This document shows, in pieces, positions 11,701-23,400 of a DNA stretch of 64,000 nucleotides. The translations under genes and the position numbers were made by a program. Source of the DNA: Otis tarda (taxonomy: Eukaryota; Chordata; Aves; Otidiformes; Otididae). Position 1 is the first letter of the stretch; each line of letters starts with the position of its first letter. Location: NCBI GenBank assembly GCA_026413225.1, contig CM048552.1, positions 196,429,553 through 196,493,552 on the forward strand, read 5' to 3'. Below the pieces are notes generated by a model. It did not search any database, was not told the origin of the DNA, and saw nothing but the letters and a program-made list of their open reading frames with translations.

Positions 11701-14224
11701 TCAACCCAAGATAATAAGGGAAGTTTAGAAGACTCACTTTCATGTTTCCGAGAAGAGTTTCTCTTTTGCTTATTGGCCTCCTTGAGGGTTTATATGAAAG
11801 TCCATATGAACTTCCAGGTCTTCCTGGAGAGATCCAGACTGACAGTCTCTAGCAGAGGACACCCTTCTTGGCTGGTTTGTAGGAATGGGCTCCTCTGGCA
11901 TCTCCTTATGCACTGTATGAGCATTGTTAGATACTAAGCAAGTCAAAAAGAACCACAAGAACTTCTCCCCACTGTGGTAAGAACAGGATCTATACATTCC
12001 ACAGCTGATACCACTGAATACTTAAATGTATCTGTAGAGAAGAAGACTGAATCAGTGGGTCAGTCTCTCCAGACCCATTAGCAACACCGCAGGCACAGAA
12101 AGGATAAATGCTGCTTCTCAAGTTGCAGCTTCCACCTCACCTCCTGAGCTGTCTCTCCAGCAGCTCCTTTAGCTCCTTAGGAATCACCTCTCCTTCTGTA
12201 TACAGTTTTACAGTCAATGGCAAGGTTTCCAGTGCTGTCCCACCTCTTGATTCCAGAAATTACGTGGTTAGTGTTAATAGTTCACATTCTGCATGGATAA
12301 GCTTTAGCTGGTATGCCTGGCTAGACTGAGAAGTCGAATTGTTTGCTATAAAATGATTCTGTGAAATTACACCTAAAAAGAATTAATATGATTTTTAGGG
12401 ACTGTAGAAAAGTGAGAGTAGCAGCAGCAGTAATCATGCAAGTGGGAAAGAAAAAAACAGAACACAAAAGGATTTGGACGGCTCCTACAGATAGTGCAAT
12501 TTTGAACTCTGTCACCACACAGTGCCTCCTGAAAAGGCTGACAGGGGCAGGAAAAGTTTCTTCACTTTGGAAAACCAGTCCTCAGGAAATGAAAAATTTA
12601 CTGTCTTTTGCATCTGTATTGATGACCCAAACAAACAGAACAAATATATATACATGAGGGGCATTCACCCACTTGGTTTTGTTGTTTAACTCCTGCTTTC
12701 CCAGATAAGGTCTATATGTGAATTTGCCTCAAGAGAGTGAGCACTGACAAGCAGCAAGGACTTCTGACCCACGTGAGCTACCAGATTCTATACAACCAAC
12801 AAACTAACCATTTTTGTGAGCCAACAGAGTCAAGAATCAGGTACCATTGGCATGTGCTGTCCTCTCCATGTCAGTCAGAAGACAAATTATTTCATGCCTT
12901 TTGATATTAAGAGTAATAGCTCATTCTAACATGCCAACACTATTGGTCTTTCAAGACCATCCATGAACGATCCTTGATCAAGAAATGCAATATTACAACC
13001 CAACCCAAAAGCACATTTAAGTCTATAAAGGCCAGAAACGGGTTCCTACTCATCCCAGGACTCTTACCTGAGTGTAAGTAGAAATTCCTTGCTTTTGCCT
13101 GGTTCATGCATACCTTTCTCTTTCATGGTGGCGAATAAATAATACAGTCCCCAGACTCAGATATTGGCTCCCATTCCCTCCTCCACCAATATTGTAGCAG
13201 GATTTATGTCCAAAGAGTTATGTATTCAAAGGCCGTGTATCAAATATTATTATTTATATATGCCATTGCATCTATTTATTTTGCTCTATCCATGAACTCT
13301 GCATATATTCCCTAACTGTGTCCCTAAAGCCCAGTGAACCTTCAAACCTTTCCAGGAAACCTGGAAATTGGTCTCTGTGTTTGTCAAATGGCAAAAGCCT
13401 TTCTTTCCATGGAGACTTTTTAGACTGCTGTCTTTTGATCTTTGAAATATCCTGAGTCTTCAAGACCTTTTTTCTCCCTCAGGACTCAGAAACCTCCTCC
13501 TCAAGTTTTCTCTGATGGGTAGAAGTGGATGACCTCAGTGAACCCAAATATCAAGTTCTAAACCTCACAGACCCTATTAGTCCCTTTGTAACTGAGTAAT
13601 AAATTCCCAGATGGACTGAAGGATTTGGTGTTTCTTCTGAAACCTAGAGGCATGTGTTGCATCCAAAGTCTTGTGTCCAGAGTCTTAACTACACTTCAGG
13701 GATAAGGGAGAATCCTATTTCCAGAAAAGAGTCAATTCATACATTCCACATGAATTTAGAGGAGAGATTTGCAGGATTATTGTAGAAGGTCCAACATTCT
13801 TAGCAACATTTAACCCAGTCTAAGTGCACCGGCACTTCCCAAATTAGTTTTCACTAACTGCTGAGGCCTTTCTTAACTCCCTATCTCTGCTCCACTTCTG
13901 CCTCAAATTCCTGCTCCTGGTACCTCCTTGACTTCCCACCTCAGTCCTGCCTTGGGTACTCCGCCAGTCATAGGACTAACTTCTTCTAGCCTGAGCTATA
14001 ATATCATTTAACACTTCAGAGGACCTAAATTCTCATATATATTCAGAAGTCCTTGGTCTGGCAAGACACGTGGAAGCAAGACATCTAACCTCCTGATATT
14101 TCAGAGGTGAGCCAGGAAATCCCACACAGGCCTTCAGAGGAGCCTACTTTATTAATCTGCTCTTGATTCATACTCATAGCACCAAATTCAGCACAAAAAA
14201 AAATCTGGGTAATGGAGTCACATG
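11701..14224. other. Unique non-coding DNA
   Basis: No supported gene or repeat. The longest frames are about 98 codons and unrecognised. Confidence 0.55.
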
Positions 14225-14340
14225 CCTCTTGGTCAATAGGTTCAAGTGTTCTTTTAGGCAGCGAGTGAGTTGAAATGCGAGGCCTGAACCCACATTGCAG
14301 GTCTCGGAGTGTATCCAGCAACTAGGCTATTGAATTGCCT
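14225..14340 (-). mobile_element. tRNA-derived SINE fossil (MIR-like head)
   Basis: Read on the minus strand, the segment carries TAGCCTAGTTG (plus-strand 14319-14329), an exact match to the RNA polymerase III A box TRGYNNARNNG. About 40 nt further on is GTTCAGGCC (plus-strand 14281-14289), which matches 8 of 9 positions of the B box GWTCRANNC. Order, strand and spacing fit a tRNA-derived SINE head. No intact tRNA fold is apparent, so it is not a tRNA gene. The body may extend left toward 14085, but I cannot define that edge. Confidence 0.5.
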
Positions 14341-15170
14341 GGAATAGCATCATTCTCCCTTCTCTTCCTCTGAAGCTGAGCCACACAACATAAAAGCAAT
14401 CGCAATTCATGATCAAGAAAAAAAGATTAAATAAAAAGTAAAGCAGAGGAGAAGGCTTAAAAATTTTCAAAGTCAGAATTAGATTTATAATCTCTCTTTG
14501 AGTTTCTGAAGCCAAGTAATTCAGACAATAGATTAACACCCTAATATTCATGGAGCTGATTCTCATTTATGTTTATGTCCTTTATGTCCTGCATTAACAG
14601 TTCATTTAAACCCTTTACATTTCTAAAGCAGTGTAAAGGAAACATACTATAAGTTAGTGTAGGTTGGAAACATTTTCTCCACTATTATTTATTCAGCTTT
14701 GTGTGAATTTCTTTGGTAGGGAAACTGCATGAAGCTTTAATTTAATGTGTCCCCATAAGTCTTAAAACATTACTACTATAGATGATGGTTTCCAAGAACT
14801 GTTCTCTAGAATTATTTATGTGTCAATCTTGCTAAGGACATGAAGATTTTGCAAGTGAATATGAATTATCAACCAGAATGCTTGGGCTTTCGCCAGGATT
14901 TGTGTTAAATTAAAGCATTTACATAAATGAAGGGAAGTCTGATTTTTCTCAGGGCTTTCTTGTATACTTGGAAAATTTTGCCAAAATGTTGCATCACAGA
15001 CTGCTTCATACTCTGTCTAGAGCATGCAGTGTGCAGTTCACCTCTGTGCAGAGAACTAGCAAAGTGTATATTTCCCAATGGGCCTTTGGGTGTGAAAAGA
15101 CTCCAGTCACCGTGCGTTTTGCACAGCAGTGAATTCAGCCATGGTGACTGCCAGCTCCGCATAATGCTGG
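14341..15170. other. Unique AT-rich non-coding DNA upstream of the CR1
   Basis: No gene or repeat recognised. It ends where in-frame similarity to CR1 ORF2 begins. Confidence 0.55.
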
Positions 15171-16958
15171 TAAGAGAAGAAATAAGGAGAATTTACACCC
15201 TTTACTTGATGCAGCGGGGAATGTGACCACTGAGAATAAGGAGAAGGCTGAGGTCCTCAACGCCTTCTTTACTTCTGCCTTTAATAGGCAGATCAGTTAT
15301 CCTCAGGGCACTTTATGCCCTAATCTGGAAGTCTGGGATGCCAGGCCGATTACACCCCCTGTGGTACAGGTGGAGACAGTTAGAGAGCTCCTTCTCCATC
15401 TGGACTGCCACAAGTCCATGGGACCGGACGGGCTCCATCCTAGGGTGCTAAGGGAGTTGGTGGGGGTGATTGCCGAGCTGCTCTCGGCCATCTACCAGCG
15501 CTCCTGGTTATCTGGGGAGGTCCCGGAGGACTGGAGGCTTGCCGATGTGACTCCCATCTACAAGAAGGGCCGTAAGGAGGATCCGGGGAACTACAGGCCT
15601 GTCAGCCTGACCTCAGTACCTGGGAAAGTTATGGAGCAAATCATCTTGGGTGAGATCACTCGGCATATGAGTGGCATCCAGGGGACCAGGCCCAGCCAGC
15701 ACGGGTTCACGAAAGGCAGGTCGTGCTTGACCAACCTCATTTCCTTTCACGACTGGGTGACCAGACTGGTGGATGAGGGAAAGGCTGTTGATGTGGTCTA
15801 CCTGGACTTCAGCGAAGCCTTTGACACGGTCTCTCACAGTATTCTCCTAGGGAAACTGGCTGCCTGTGGACTGGGTAGGTATACCCTTCTTTGGATGAAG
15901 AACTGGCTAGGGAGCCGTGCCCAGCGGGTAGTAGTTAATGGAGTCAAGTCCAGCTGGCAGCCTGTTACAAGTGGTGTCCCCCAGGGGTCGGTACTTGGGC
16001 CCATCTTGTTCAATATCTTTATTGATGACCTAGACGAGGGGATTGAGTGTACCCTCAGTAAGTTTGCAGATGACACCAAGTTGGGTGGCGGTGTTGATCT
16101 GCCTGAGGGTAGGGAGGCCCTTCAGAGGGATCTGGATAGGCTGGATCGCTGGGCTGAGCTGAATGGGATGAGGTTCAACAAGGCCAAGTGTCGGGTCCTG
16201 CACTTTGGCCACAACAACCCCATGCAGCGCTATAGGCTCGGAGCTGAGTGGCTGGAGGATTGTGAAGAGGAAAGGGACCTGGGGGTCTTGGTTGATGCTC
16301 AGCTGAACATGAGCCGACAGTGTGCCCAGGTGGCCAAGAGGGCCAACGGCATCCTGGCCTGCATTAGAAATAGTGTGGCCAGCAGGAGCAGGGAGGTAAT
16401 CATCCCCCTGTATTCGGCACTGGTGAGGCCGCACCTCGAGTATTGTGTTCAGTTTTGGGCCCCTCACTACAAGAAAGACATTGAAGCCCTGGAACGTGTC
16501 CAGAGAAGGGCAACAAAGCTGGTGAGGGGTCTGGAGCACAAGTCTTATGAGGAGCGGCTGAGAGAGTTGGGATTGTTTAGTCTGGAGAAGAGGAGGCTCA
16601 GGGGAGACCTCATTGCACTCTATAGCTTCCTGAAGGCAGGTTGTGATGAACAGGGGTTTGGCCTCTTCTTCCAGGCAACAAGCAGGACCCGAGGAAATGG
16701 CCACAAGTTGTACCAGAAGAGGTTTAGATTGGACGTGAGGAGAAACTTTTTCTCTCAAAGAGTGGTCAGGCACTGGAATGGCCTGCCCAGGGAGGTGGTG
16801 GAGTCGCCGTCCCTGGCAGTGTTCAAGAGGCGGCTTGATGAGAAGCTACAAGATATGGTTTAGTAGCTGTGACAGCAATGGTAGTGGGAAGACGGTTGGA
16901 CTAGATGATCTTATAGGTCCCATCCAACCATGTGATTCTATGATTCTATGATTCTATG
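15171..16958 (+). mobile_element. CR1 LINE, 5'-truncated, with open RT coding region
   Basis: Similarity to the longer CR1 at the window end begins abruptly near 15171, at the linker between endonuclease and RT ([13 protein letters not shown] here, KRRTKENIHSLLD there), and continues to a classic CR1 3' end. The 3' UTR is short, about 95 bp after the stop. It has the GGTTGGACTAGATGATCTTA block and ends in three ATTCTATG-type units at about 16935-16958. 5' truncation is usual for target-primed reverse transcription. No clear target duplication is visible, as is normal for CR1. The insert is visibly richer in G+C than its flanks. The unbroken frame argues that it is young. Confidence 0.95.
15172..16863 (+). 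CDS. CR1 ORF2 C-terminal part: reverse transcriptase, uninterrupted
   Basis: An unbroken frame runs from the truncation point to the natural CR1 C-terminus (LDEKLQDMV, then TAG). Counting from the GTG (valine) codon at 15223, 546 codons are open; that codon is internal and not a true start. RT landmarks: [15 protein letters not shown] near residue 102, NYRPVSLTS near 123, motif [11 protein letters not shown] (193-202), motif [11 protein letters not shown] (251-260), motif C FADD (281-284) with both catalytic aspartates, then FNKAKC and RDLGVLVD in the palm/thumb region. The endonuclease domain is missing because of 5' truncation, so this copy cannot mobilise itself. In the CR1 family this enzyme copies its own RNA at a nicked chromosomal site. 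There is no host promoter in view and expression is unknown. The antisense frame at 16030-16773 is a shadow. Confidence 0.93.
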   Translation, partial: KRRNKENLHPLLDAAGNVTTENKEKAEVLNAFFTSAFNRQISYPQGTLCPNLEVWDARPITPPVVQVETVRELLLHLDCHKSMGPDGLHPRVLRELVGVIAELLSAIYQRSWLSGEVPEDWRLADVTPIYKKGRKEDPGNYRPVSLTSVPGKVMEQIILGEITRHMSGIQGTRPSQHGFTKGRSCLTNLISFHDWVTRLVDEGKAVDVVYLDFSEAFDTVSHSILLGKLAACGLGRYTLLWMKNWLGSRAQRVVVNGVKSSWQPVTSGVPQGSVLGPILFNIFIDDLDEGIECTLSKFADDTKLGGGVDLPEGREALQRDLDRLDRWAELNGMRFNKAKCRVLHFGHNNPMQRYRLGAEWLEDCEEERDLGVLVDAQLNMSRQCAQVAKRANGILACIRNSVASRSREVIIPLYSALVRPHLEYCVQFWAPHYKKDIEALERVQRRATKLVRGLEHKSYEERLRELGLFSLEKRRLRGDLIALYSFLKAGCDEQGFGLFFQATSRTRGNGHKLYQKRFRLDVRRNFFSQRVVRHWNGLPREVVESPSLAVFKRRLDEKLQDMV

Positions 16959-18100
16959 CTAAGGGCTTTTTAGACCAAGAATAACCTAACTCAACTCCAA
17001 TAACCAAACTCCATTCCAAAATGGAATGCTGCAGTAGTGGTTTTCTATTTTCTGTTGCCTAAGCAACCAGTTTGCATGGCGATCACTGTGTAAGAGCTTT
17101 GCTGCTAAACTGTTGTCAAGTGTTTTGTTTTGTTGTACGAAAACAAGTTGATCTTGCTAAGCTTTCGTCTTGAATGTAAACTATTTGAGCCACTGTAAAT
17201 AACAGCATCTATGGGATAAAATAACAATTGCTTTAAAAGGAAAATGTGATATTTGCCCTCATGTAAAAACAAGTCATCTGTAAAATCTCTTTATCTCCTT
17301 CATTCTTTCTTCATTGGGCATATCCTGCAGCTCCAGCTGCTGAAATATAGCGCACAGTAACAATGCTACCAACTGCACTAACTTAAAGGTCTTTGAAAAG
17401 CAAAACTGTCAAAGGAGGCCGTTGATTTTAGCAGCATCTCAAATGCAAGTTGTTGACTATTCTGAATTTCCTTCCCAAAGTAACTGCTCTGAAGAGCATC
17501 TCCTTTTATGCAGCTTAATGCTATCTCAGAGTCTTACCACTGATCTCTGTGGGGACAACTTTTCAAATTAACAGTAATACTTGGAATTAAAATGCTGTAG
17601 CTCATGTCCAGCAATACTTTGCAAATCCTCTGGCTTCCTTTGAACTAAATGCTCCTTAGGCTTCTGCTTTATTCTTCTATTGGGCTCATGGGTCTGAGAC
17701 ACTCAGTATATAGCACAGTCACCTATTATCAAAGGGAGGTAAATGTCTACTATCAGAGACAAATTGGAAATATGTGCTGGGGCCCTGAATTCATCCCACT
17801 TAACTACAGACAGCAAACTAAGGTGCATGAATTAGAAGTGCAAGTACTCTGGGTTGCCCATAGAGTCAGCAGAGAGAGAACAGCATTTTCTGGATGCAGA
17901 AATCTTTACATAAGACCTCTGCTTGACGGGCTGGGAAAGGAGTGCAGTTGTGTGACTAAGTTCCAGGCATGAATCTGGATCTGAGTCTACAGTGAAATAT
18001 AGTTGCTTCTTAGACTATTAAGATACAAAGACTTTAGCACATATTTCTGCCATGTTATCCACCCTGAAAGAGCAGATTTTCAGTAAATGGGACAAACTGT
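16959..18100. other. Unique non-coding DNA with a palindromic X-box-like site
   Basis: No gene is supported; the 107-codon frame at 17649-17972 is unrecognised. A near-perfect RFX X-box-like palindrome lies at 17054-17067. Confidence 0.5.
17054..17077. promoter_or_regulatory. Candidate RFX X-box next to an octamer-like site
   Basis: GTTGCCTAAGCAAC (17054-17067) is two inverted half-sites, GTTGCC and AGCAAC, around a TA spacer. The known RFX palindrome is GTTGCCATGGCAAC, so only one half-site base and the spacer differ. Just downstream, TTTGCAT (near 17071-17077) is the reverse complement of most of the octamer ATGCAAAT. Binding is inferred from motif shape only. Confidence 0.3.
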
Positions 18101-18262
18101 AGAATCACAGAATAATTTGAGTTGGAAGATACCTCTGGAGGTCAAGTAGTCCAAACTCATGCTAAAAACAGGATCAGCATCAACATCAGATGGAATTGGT
18201 CAGAGCCTTGTCCATTTGACTTCTGAATAGGTCCAAGGGTACAGACTCCACAACACCACACT
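18101..18262 (-). mobile_element. CR1 3'-end fragment, old
   Basis: Starts with AGAATCACAGAAT, the reverse complement of the CR1 3' repeat. This is followed by GAGTTGGAAGATACCTCTGG and a CAAGTAGTCCAA block, matching the inverted CR1 3' end, and then a GACTCCACAAC block from the RT C-terminal coding region. Heavily substituted. Similarity stops near 18262. Confidence 0.8.
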
Positions 18263-21200
18263 GATTTTTTTTTTTTCCCAGGGGCAGAGGAGGTGATAGC
18301 ATTATTGCATAGAAACATCTTGTGACCAGTGAGTTTAGGGTCAAACACACCAGCAGAAAAAACCACATGATGAACATTTTTGTACTAGTGAAGGATACAC
18401 CTTTTAACCAGAGTGAATGCAAGCTTTTGGCTAGATAAGTATACAGACGAATGAGCCAGTGTGAAGCCACAGTACGCTGCTGAACACTGCAAAGATTTAC
18501 TGCATCTAGGACCACATCCAGTGTTTTGTCGATGTTAGCACTTACATAGATTTACATGAACTGTGATTATGCACACTGCAGCTGGAGCCCCATCTTATGC
18601 AGTACCTTTAGGGATAAATAAGCAGTCTTTTAGATGCTGGAATAACTTAACCTTAACTTAGATTTGCTGCATGTGAGGACTTACCTATCAATAGCACTCC
18701 CCAAGACATGTATGCCATTATAGTAATTAAGTGACAAAACAAAGGATAAGTTGAACAGTTATTTCAAGGATAAAGACTATGTGAGAATCTAAAAGGATCT
18801 CAAAATGTAAACATCAAGACTCATGTATCTTGACAGAATTAATTTTTTTATTCCTGTGTGCAATATATTTTATTTGCCTTAAAAAATCTGGGAAATCAAC
18901 TACCACTTCCATAATCTGCACAAGGGTCTAAGGGTCATGGTTTTGGGCGTATTGCAGGAAAAAATAATTCTATTTGCAGAGTTGTGGGTGCTGTTATAAG
19001 AGCTTATGGACAGCAAATATTTCTTGTCAACTTGCAGCATTTGTTTCTGTTTCTTTTCCTAAGAGCTGCCCATGCTGTCTCTTTTACAAATTAATCTGAA
19101 ATTTCAAAAGACCACACACTCGGCTTTTCCTTTTTTTTTTTTTTTTTTCAGAAGCCCCTAAAAGGGAGAGGAGCCTTGTTAGAATGGTTTCTTTCCAGAA
19201 TACAGTTTGAACTGGAATTCCACTAATGAAATGTTATTTTGTTCTGGCCAGCATCCATAAGTTCCATCTTCATATTAGAAGTTTATCGTCTTGCTTAAGC
19301 TGGAACTGTGTCCAGCTGGGGAGATGCCATTCACCTCCCTTCATCATCTTACTAAATATTCAGAGAACGAATTCAAACAGCTAAAAATGTGTGGCTCATA
19401 ATATGCAGCTTGAATTTATAGTAACAGTATTGGCATGCTAATAAGGAATTTGCAAGCTATAAAGATGATTATCTTTGTCCTTAAAGATTTATGTCCTTAA
19501 CCAGGCCAGTTCCATATTAGTGATGATGTGATAAGCAGTCACTTATTTTAGAATTGCCAACACTTTCCCTACCCTCTTTTTTTTTCAGCAAAATGCACAA
19601 AGATCAGAAATTCAAAATGAAACTGAGATTAAGGTAGAAGTTGTCATCATAACTATTTAGTCCATAAAATTTAAAAAAATCCCAGATGTCAGCCTGTTAT
19701 TCCAACAAACAATTTGCAGTAGGAAGTCCTGAATAACCTTATTGCCATTGCCTGAAAGTGGATTTAAAAAAAAACCTCAGGAAATTACTCTTTTGATCTT
19801 AATAATATGTAAATTTTCATCTGATCTCTGCTGAGAGTTCACAATTCTTTGAGGTCAAATTCATGCTTCAATGCAAACTTCTGCATTTCTGTATGAAAAA
19901 GGACATAGCTCTGCATGACTTAAGAACTTCCTCATGCAAATGTATACGAGGAATTATTGCAGTCATGTTTTTAGAGACTAGGAGTGTAGTCCTTTGAGAT
20001 CAGTCACTTCATTCTCAGTAACAGAAGTGGTTTGGTATGTTTGACCTGAGCCTCCATTAAAAAAAAATACAATCTGCTTAATCAGGACTCACTTCCAGCA
20101 AAATTTTATTTGCTAATAGTCACCTTGTGTTTGAGGTTAATTAGGAGATCAGCTGTGCATTTGGAGGATCCAAAATTTCAAGATGTGTTAGAAATCAGAG
20201 AAACTAAGGTGTGGAGATCAAGTCCCAAATTTCAGGTTTTTTTACTAGATGAACATGAACAGTTAAACTGGGAACATGTCCAGAGAGCTCCCGCTGGCCA
20301 CACAGTGCCTGGGACAGCAGTGGTGGCCTGCAGGGTCCCAAGAGTCATCGCCCTCCTCAGTGCCTGTGTGGCACTGCTCCTCTCAAATCTTCAGCAGTCT
20401 TCAGGCAACAATCACAAAGCATGAACATCTCAGACACTTTAGCAAGAGTCAGAAATCTCAGAGGAGATGACTTCGTCATTCCTAACTCTCTGTCTCTCTC
20501 ATCATGAGGCCTTATGTGCTTGTATCTGCATCACCTTCATTCCTGAGCCTCCAGCAGCAAGATGGAGAGCATTGTGGTTCCTTCCAAACTAGTTTATCAC
20601 TGTAGTTGCCCAGGACAGTGTGTTTTATTTTATACACCAAAGGTAGATTCAATTTGGTAATACTTTTCTTTAAAAGTCAACCCCTCTGCTGCAGTAAAAT
20701 ACATTAGGTTTGACGTGCTTGGCTATGAAAAGCTTTCTTTTTGCCAGGGCTACATTGTCTGAAGTCTCAAAGTAGGAGTTATCATGTTATTTGAGATAAA
20801 GGGCAGAATAATTTGTGGTGCTTGGGCATGACACGTGTAATTTTACACATTATCTGTAGGTGTGATACTGGATTCTGCCAGAGCAGGCACCTGGTATCAA
20901 TGTTCATTCTGGCATTAGTTCAGCAAAACTCATAACTCCTGAGAAAAAGCACACGTTTCTGTATAGGAAAACAACCTAAACTGTTCAGAGATAGGCTAGC
21001 ACTAGAAATGGGTGACCTACCCAGTAATTTGTAGGTGACAGGGAAATGGAGGGAGGTATTCCTCTGGGGTTTTTTTGCTTTTGGCGTGATGTGGCAAAAG
21101 CAACTTCTATGTGTCTCTGTCTACTTCTTAACAATTGTTTGGAGAAATTTGCTCATACTAACATTTTAATGCAGTGTTTATCCTAGAGCACATTAAATAA

Positions 21201-23239
21201 AACTTCATTTTGCTCTTGGGAGGTACTTTTCCTGTTATCTGCCTGCCATAGCTATTTGCTGCTGGCAAAGAGATCCTTGAAGAGAAGGAAGACTTTCATC
21301 ACAATTTTAGTGGACTGAGAATTGCAGCAGTCTCCAAATAACTGATTTTTCCGTGGGCAGGCTAGGCACTGAGCATCAGGGGAGATCATTATTTAAAATC
21401 AATGCTGAGAAGGCCGTTTCTAGTGTCAGTGCTAGGATGAGTCATTTAAAATCATTCCTGCAGCTACTGTAGAACAAGTTCATCAGATTCATACCACTGA
21501 TGTGGATTATTAGCATGCAAGTGCGTGCTCCTCACAGAGAGTGCAGTTGCAGAGTCTGGTCTGTTTTTCAAGCTATATTTCCAGAACCTAAATAATCCAC
21601 TGTAGAAACAGCCACTAGCTTAAAGCTGGGTCAGTTAGTGAAAACTACCAGCCAGCCTCATATTTCCATTGCAGGATATGAATCTTGTTATCCACCTATC
21701 AGTATTTTTTAAAGTGCATCTTTTATACAAAAACAGAAGTGTTATGCTGCACATAGATTGAGGTGACTGGTTTCACAGCAGGACAGAAATTAGCAGGCCA
21801 CACTCGGAGTACTAGCCATAGCAGCATTGCTTCACATCTCTGATATTGTAGAGACAGACCAGTGTAATGAGAGAATCAGTGATTCATTTCACCCTCTAAA
21901 TAAGAGAAGTATGTTCCAGCTGTCATGACTTGCCATTAATAAAAGCACCTGTGCTTTGAACTAGATAATCAATAACACTCTCAATTTTTGAACATACTTT
22001 TATACATTTTATGCACAGTTTTGTTTTTTTTTCCCTAACTTTATAGTTTTGTTTCTTGTTCTTCAAGAACCAAATGAGGAAAAATCAGTCAAACATTGAA
22101 ATAGCAAATCTGAAATTATCTCTGGTTTTACACTGCCATAAACTGCACTTTTGAAGATCAAAGCCAGCATCTCAACAGCTACGGTTTAGGTGTCATTTGG
22201 CATACTGAATAAAAGTAGAGAGCTCAAGTAGTATCTTTAAAGCTATGTGTTGAGAAAGGTCTCCCTAATCCTTTCTGCAAATACCCCAAACAGAGTAATA
22301 ATAAAGCATATATGTGTCCTGTCACCTTTCCCTGCAACTATTGCAACTGCTGCAATTTCTACCGTAAAAGATGCTATAAGAAAACTTGAACTCAATTTGA
22401 CAAGTCAAAATGAAGCAATACAATTTGGCTGCACAGTTTTGAATCTCTGGAGAAAATTTGCAATGTGGTTTGAAAAATTCCACAACTGCAAAATATCACT
22501 GGATAATATTCAAATATTAAACAAATCTGCAGAAGTTAAACATGTCCCTGTACACTTGCATTGAGATAGAGAGAGAGTCAGAAAAAAAAACCCAGGCTGT
22601 AATTGTTTGCAAATTCCTACAGCTGTTTATTTATTTTCTCTGGTTGAAACTCTATTTGGTATGCAATCAAAAGCAACTATATAAAGGAGTTTGCCTTCTT
22701 TAAGAGCATTCCTTCCATTAGTGATAGTATTAGAAGACAGGCCAAAGAGAGGATTTCTGAATGGAAATCTTGTTGACAGTTGTGGTAATCCAGACTGCAG
22801 TTGGATATTTTTCCATGTGGTTGTTGGGCTGGGTTTTTTGTTTATGGTTCTGGTTGATCACATTTTCATGTTCTCTACAGTCTTTGACAGACAGCTTCAA
22901 ACTAGAAAAGCACAGCTGTAATCCAAAAATATATTCATATCTTCAGTTACCACAATCTCCAACTGCTTTTAGCAGTTATTATGCTATGCAGTTTACAAGG
23001 TATACAAAAAAAGTCCATAACATCTATTGTTAAATTCAACTATAACCTTCTTAGCAACACTGCTCAACCAAATATCTGTAAAGCAAAATTTTGGTTTTAC
23101 AGATCAGTGTAGCAGTGGGAAAGTTCCTCAGAGAAGACCTAGCAAGATAAAAAAGCACAATATTACACTTAAAAATGCTTATGTAGAAGTAGCCTGACTC
23201 AGATGACTGATCTCCATCTCAGAGCTGCAAAGGTTAGAC
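18263..23239. other. Unique non-coding DNA, no gene recognised
   Basis: About 5 kb of AT-rich DNA. There is a run of 18 T at 19131-19148. The longest frames are 104-109 codons (18186-18515 minus, 20110-20424 plus, 22247-22564 plus), and none shows a known domain. Confidence 0.55.
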
Positions 23240-23400
23240 TGAAAACATTAGATCACCTAGTCTGCCTCTTTAATTCAAACCATAGAATCTCATCCAGTTA
23301 ATCTTGTATTGAAGTCAGCTGCTTAGGCTTGCCAAGAAAAATCTTCTGAAAATATATTGAGCCCTGCTTTGTGAAGAAGTAGTAATTCTTGCCAGTCAAG
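23240..23400 (-). mobile_element. Probable ancient CR1/L3-type 3' end
   Basis: The block TTAGATCACCTAGTCTGCCT, followed by CATAGAATCTCATCCAGTTA, resembles the inverted 3' end of old amniote CR1/L3 elements (pattern GATCA..TAGTC..CCTC...CATAGA.TT.CACCCAG). An ATCTTCTGAAAATAT block follows at the expected place. There is no terminal repeat and divergence is high. Confidence 0.45.

Noticed and set aside
14281-14329. Functional tRNA gene
   Set aside because: A and B boxes are present but no cloverleaf stems or acceptor pairing can be formed; a SINE head fits better.
16030-16773. 247-codon open frame on the minus strand
   Set aside because: It lies opposite the CR1 RT frame. Similar antisense frames appear opposite other CR1 copies (27042-27356, 44665-44904, 63160-63534). 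It is a codon-composition shadow, not a gene.
22247-22564. 105-codon plus-strand frame
   Set aside because: No recognisable family and no splice or codon evidence; likely chance.
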